A stretch of 64,000 nucleotides of DNA from Apus apus (taxonomy: Eukaryota > Chordata > Aves > Apodiformes > Apodidae): contig NC_067286.1 in NCBI RefSeq assembly GCF_020740795.1, forward strand, positions 35,105,003-35,169,002. The letters run 5' to 3'. The position numbers were made by a program, and so were the translations under genes. Shown here piece after piece: positions 61,702 through 64,000 of the stretch (positions are counted from its first letter, which is position 1; the number at the start of each line of letters is the position of its first letter). Under the pieces are notes generated by a model. It was not told the origin of the DNA. It did no database searches and saw only the letters and a list, made by a program, of their open reading frames with translations.

Positions 61702-62966
61702 GTATGATTAGTTGTTCAGTAAATGCTGGGGAAAAAAACCAAACAGTTCTGAAGTCTGTGTTCATTCTGTCATTGTAACAGACTTGCAGTATTTTGGTAT
61801 CTTCCAGTATCTCAGAGTAAGGTCAGCTTTTTTTGAGTTATATATCTGGAGCTCTGAGATTAAATTGTTAGCAAATTTATAGTGAATTTAAAGAAAAATC
61901 CAAAGGCCTATGCTTACACAGTCATTTATTTGCTTCCAACTGGGATAACAGATGTGCTGTAGCACAGGCAGTTACCCTAAGGAGAAACACGTTGTGAATA
62001 TGTAGCAGAAGACCTGTTGTTTGTGCTTTTTTCTTAAGTATATTCAAGAAAGCTTTTTTTTAAAAAAAAAAAAAAAAAAAAATGTCCTGTCATCACTTTT
62101 TTTTAACACTATCTTACTCTTTGATTTCAAGGTAGATGTGTACACATAGTCACTGAAAGGTAGTATACACACTTTAAATTCAGAACCTAGTGTTATTGCT
62201 TGATATGTTTGTGACCAAAAAGCAAACTGCAGGTATTGCAAAGAAGGAACTGTAATTTTAACCTTTGTAGGAGGCAACACGTATTTTTGTCTAGCTACTT
62301 TTAAAAAACTTGTGCTTTTTTAAATCTCGTGCTGAAAATTTTGAGGTGTATCATGAGAATTTTTATTAGGAATGTGAAAATTTTAATTTTGAACATGCTA
62401 TTTCCAAATAGCAACACACATCTTCAAAGACTACTATGTTTCTGATTTTACCAGTGAGTGTTCTGTACCCTCCTCCACGTGGTTTTGATTCAGAGGTTTT
62501 TTTGTGTAGGTCTGAGCCTTAGTTTCAGCTGCTTAGCATGAGTTAGTTTCTTGGCATAAATTGTCCATGAGCAAGTATTAATGAGAGAGTTTTGAAATCT
62601 GACTGCTTTGGATAAGGTATGATTATAGACAACAAAGAATATTTTTCCAGATATGGTACAAATGTCATTTATGGATCTGCCCCAAAAGAGACAAAGTAGT
62701 TATGTTTAGTATGATGCAAGTAGTTGAAAGGTCGTTCAGATCCTTTTGAATAATAGGTCTCATAATTGTGTTTATCCTTTAAAAAAACCATACAAAACAA
62801 GAAAACAGACAAAACCCCCAAAATAAAAACAAAAAAACCCCACCAAGACCCCGAAAAAGTATGATTGCTGTAATTTCTAGGAAATTAATATATAAGCCAA
62901 GACTTTTTCAAATTTATTTTTTATTTCAGTGAACAACACATAGGTTTTCTAATGCTCTGGAACATG

Positions 62967-63564
62967 CACAGAATCACAGAATGGTAAGGGTTGGAAGGGA
63001 CCTCCGGAGATCTTAGTCCAATCCCCCTACTAAAGCAGGTTCACCTAGAGCAGGTTGCACAGGATTTCATCTAGGTGGGTTTTGAGTATCTCCAGAGAAG
63101 GATTCCACAGCCTCTCTGGGTAGCCTGTTTCAGTGCTGTCACCTTCAAAAGTAATGAAGTTTTTTCTCATTTTCAGAAGTACTGGTAAGATCCTCTCTCA
63201 GTTTTCTCCAGGCTAAACAGAGCCAGGCTTCTCAACCTTTCCTCATAAGAGAGATACTTCAGTCCCCCAATCATCTTTGTTGCCCTCTACTGGACTCTTT
63301 ACAGTAGTCCCTTGTCTGTACTGAGCTGGGGAGCCCAAAACTTGACACAGTATTCCAGATTACTCAGTAGTTCAGAGTAGAGGGGGAGGATAACCTCCCG
63401 CAAGCTGCTGGACACACTCTTTTTAATGTACCCGAGGATACCATGTGACTTTTTGGCCACAAGGACTTACTGCTGGTTCATGGTTAATTTGTCCACCAGG
63501 ACTCTCTGGTCCTTCTCTGCAGAGGTTTCCAGGACGTCAACCTGTAACCCGTACTGGTGCATTC
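62967..63564 (-). mobile_element. Decayed CR1 3' fragment in AQR intron 15
   Basis: Starts CACAGAATCACAGAATGG and follows the antisense of CR1 3' UTR and ORF2 C-terminus block by block, as in 17280-17990 of copy 2 (GGTTGGAAGGGACC, GTAGAGGGGGAGGATAACC, GTACTGGTGCATTC). It has several gaps and stops. It lies antisense to AQR and away from splice sites. Confidence 0.9.
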
Positions 63565-63978
63565 AGGTTCTTATACACAAGTCAAGGTAGCCTTACTGTC
63601 ATTCAGTCTTTATTGAAAGGCTATCTTTGCAGAACTTAACTTGTGGAGGTGCTGTAGGTGTATTTTGTGTTTTATTAGACAGATAAATTAATCAAAATAT
63701 ATGTGGTAGTCTGAATACAGGGAAAGATTCAGTCTTTAAATAGTTAATTGTATTACTTCCAAAAGGATGAAAATTCCTTTACTCTTGTGCATGCTCATCA
63801 GGAGAAAACCTGAAAATTTGGGGGAAGGAGTGAGAAAACTGTGTACTTTTTAGTGACGAATATTTATAAAAGGAGTAGTTCTTAAAATCTCCCAGGAGAA
63901 CAACTCTGGCACTTACAGAACAATGTGTGTATGTATTTATGAATGTATACAACCAATATCTTTATTAATCTTATTTTC

Positions 63979-64000
63979 CCTTCCACCCTTACTCCATTAG
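63979..64000 (+). other. AQR: Candidate AQR 3' splice site at the window edge
   Basis: A pyrimidine-rich tract (TTTTCCCTTCCACCCTTACT, starting about 63972) followed by CCATTAG, the last three bases of the window. Exon 16 could start at 64001, in phase 1. Confidence 0.4.

Larger units (their letters stand above)
61702..64000 (+). other. AQR: AQR intron 15 (5' part)
   Basis: Runs to the window edge. It contains an A22 run (about 62061-62082) and a CR1 remnant (62967-63564). The final bases resemble a 3' splice site. Confidence 0.65.

Overview
This window is nuclear DNA of a bird. The repeats are CR1 LINEs of several ages, ending in octamer tails of the ATTCTATG type, plus ERVL-class endogenous retrovirus pieces with avian-type LTRs. 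The two host genes lie in the vertebrate ZNF770-AQR order (human chromosome 15q14, from memory). Two nearly identical, coding-intact CR1 copies suggest a lineage with recent CR1 activity. Woodpecker or hornbill relatives would fit, but the species cannot be read from the sequence.

Layout. 1-10445 is AT-rich intergenic DNA with a long triplet microsatellite (667-825), an old solo LTR (4358-5075) and a decayed CR1 (7849-8324). 10446-23110 is a repeat block. It holds a 5'-truncated CR1 on the plus strand (10446-14116) and a minus-strand ERVL relic. The relic's pol remains lie at 14700-17247 and its gag remains at 21681-22873. The relic is split by a full-length minus-strand CR1 (17248-21680) with both ORFs open. 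The two CR1s form an inverted repeat with 3.67-kb arms and a 3.1-kb spacer.

ZNF770 follows. It has a CpG-island promoter (about 25020-25640), a 5' UTR intron with its acceptor at 30087, a single coding exon (30228-32420, 730 aa, C2H2 zinc fingers) and candidate poly(A) signals at 33393 and 33576. From 33.6 to 45.2 kb the DNA is intergenic, apart from a nested CR1 mosaic at 41556-44235.

The right third is the 5' part of AQR (aquarius, intron-binding spliceosomal helicase). Its CpG-island promoter carries a C-rich minisatellite and an ETS-type motif. Fifteen coding exons (45731-61701) give an uninterrupted frame of 450 codons, covering the N-terminal armadillo-like region. The helicase core lies beyond the window. 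A CR1 remnant sits in intron 15, and the last bases of the window look like a 3' splice site.

The host genes look ordinary. The most interesting material is the young CR1 pair: its translation-start arrangement, a repeated motif in its 5' UTR and a changed esterase active-site position.
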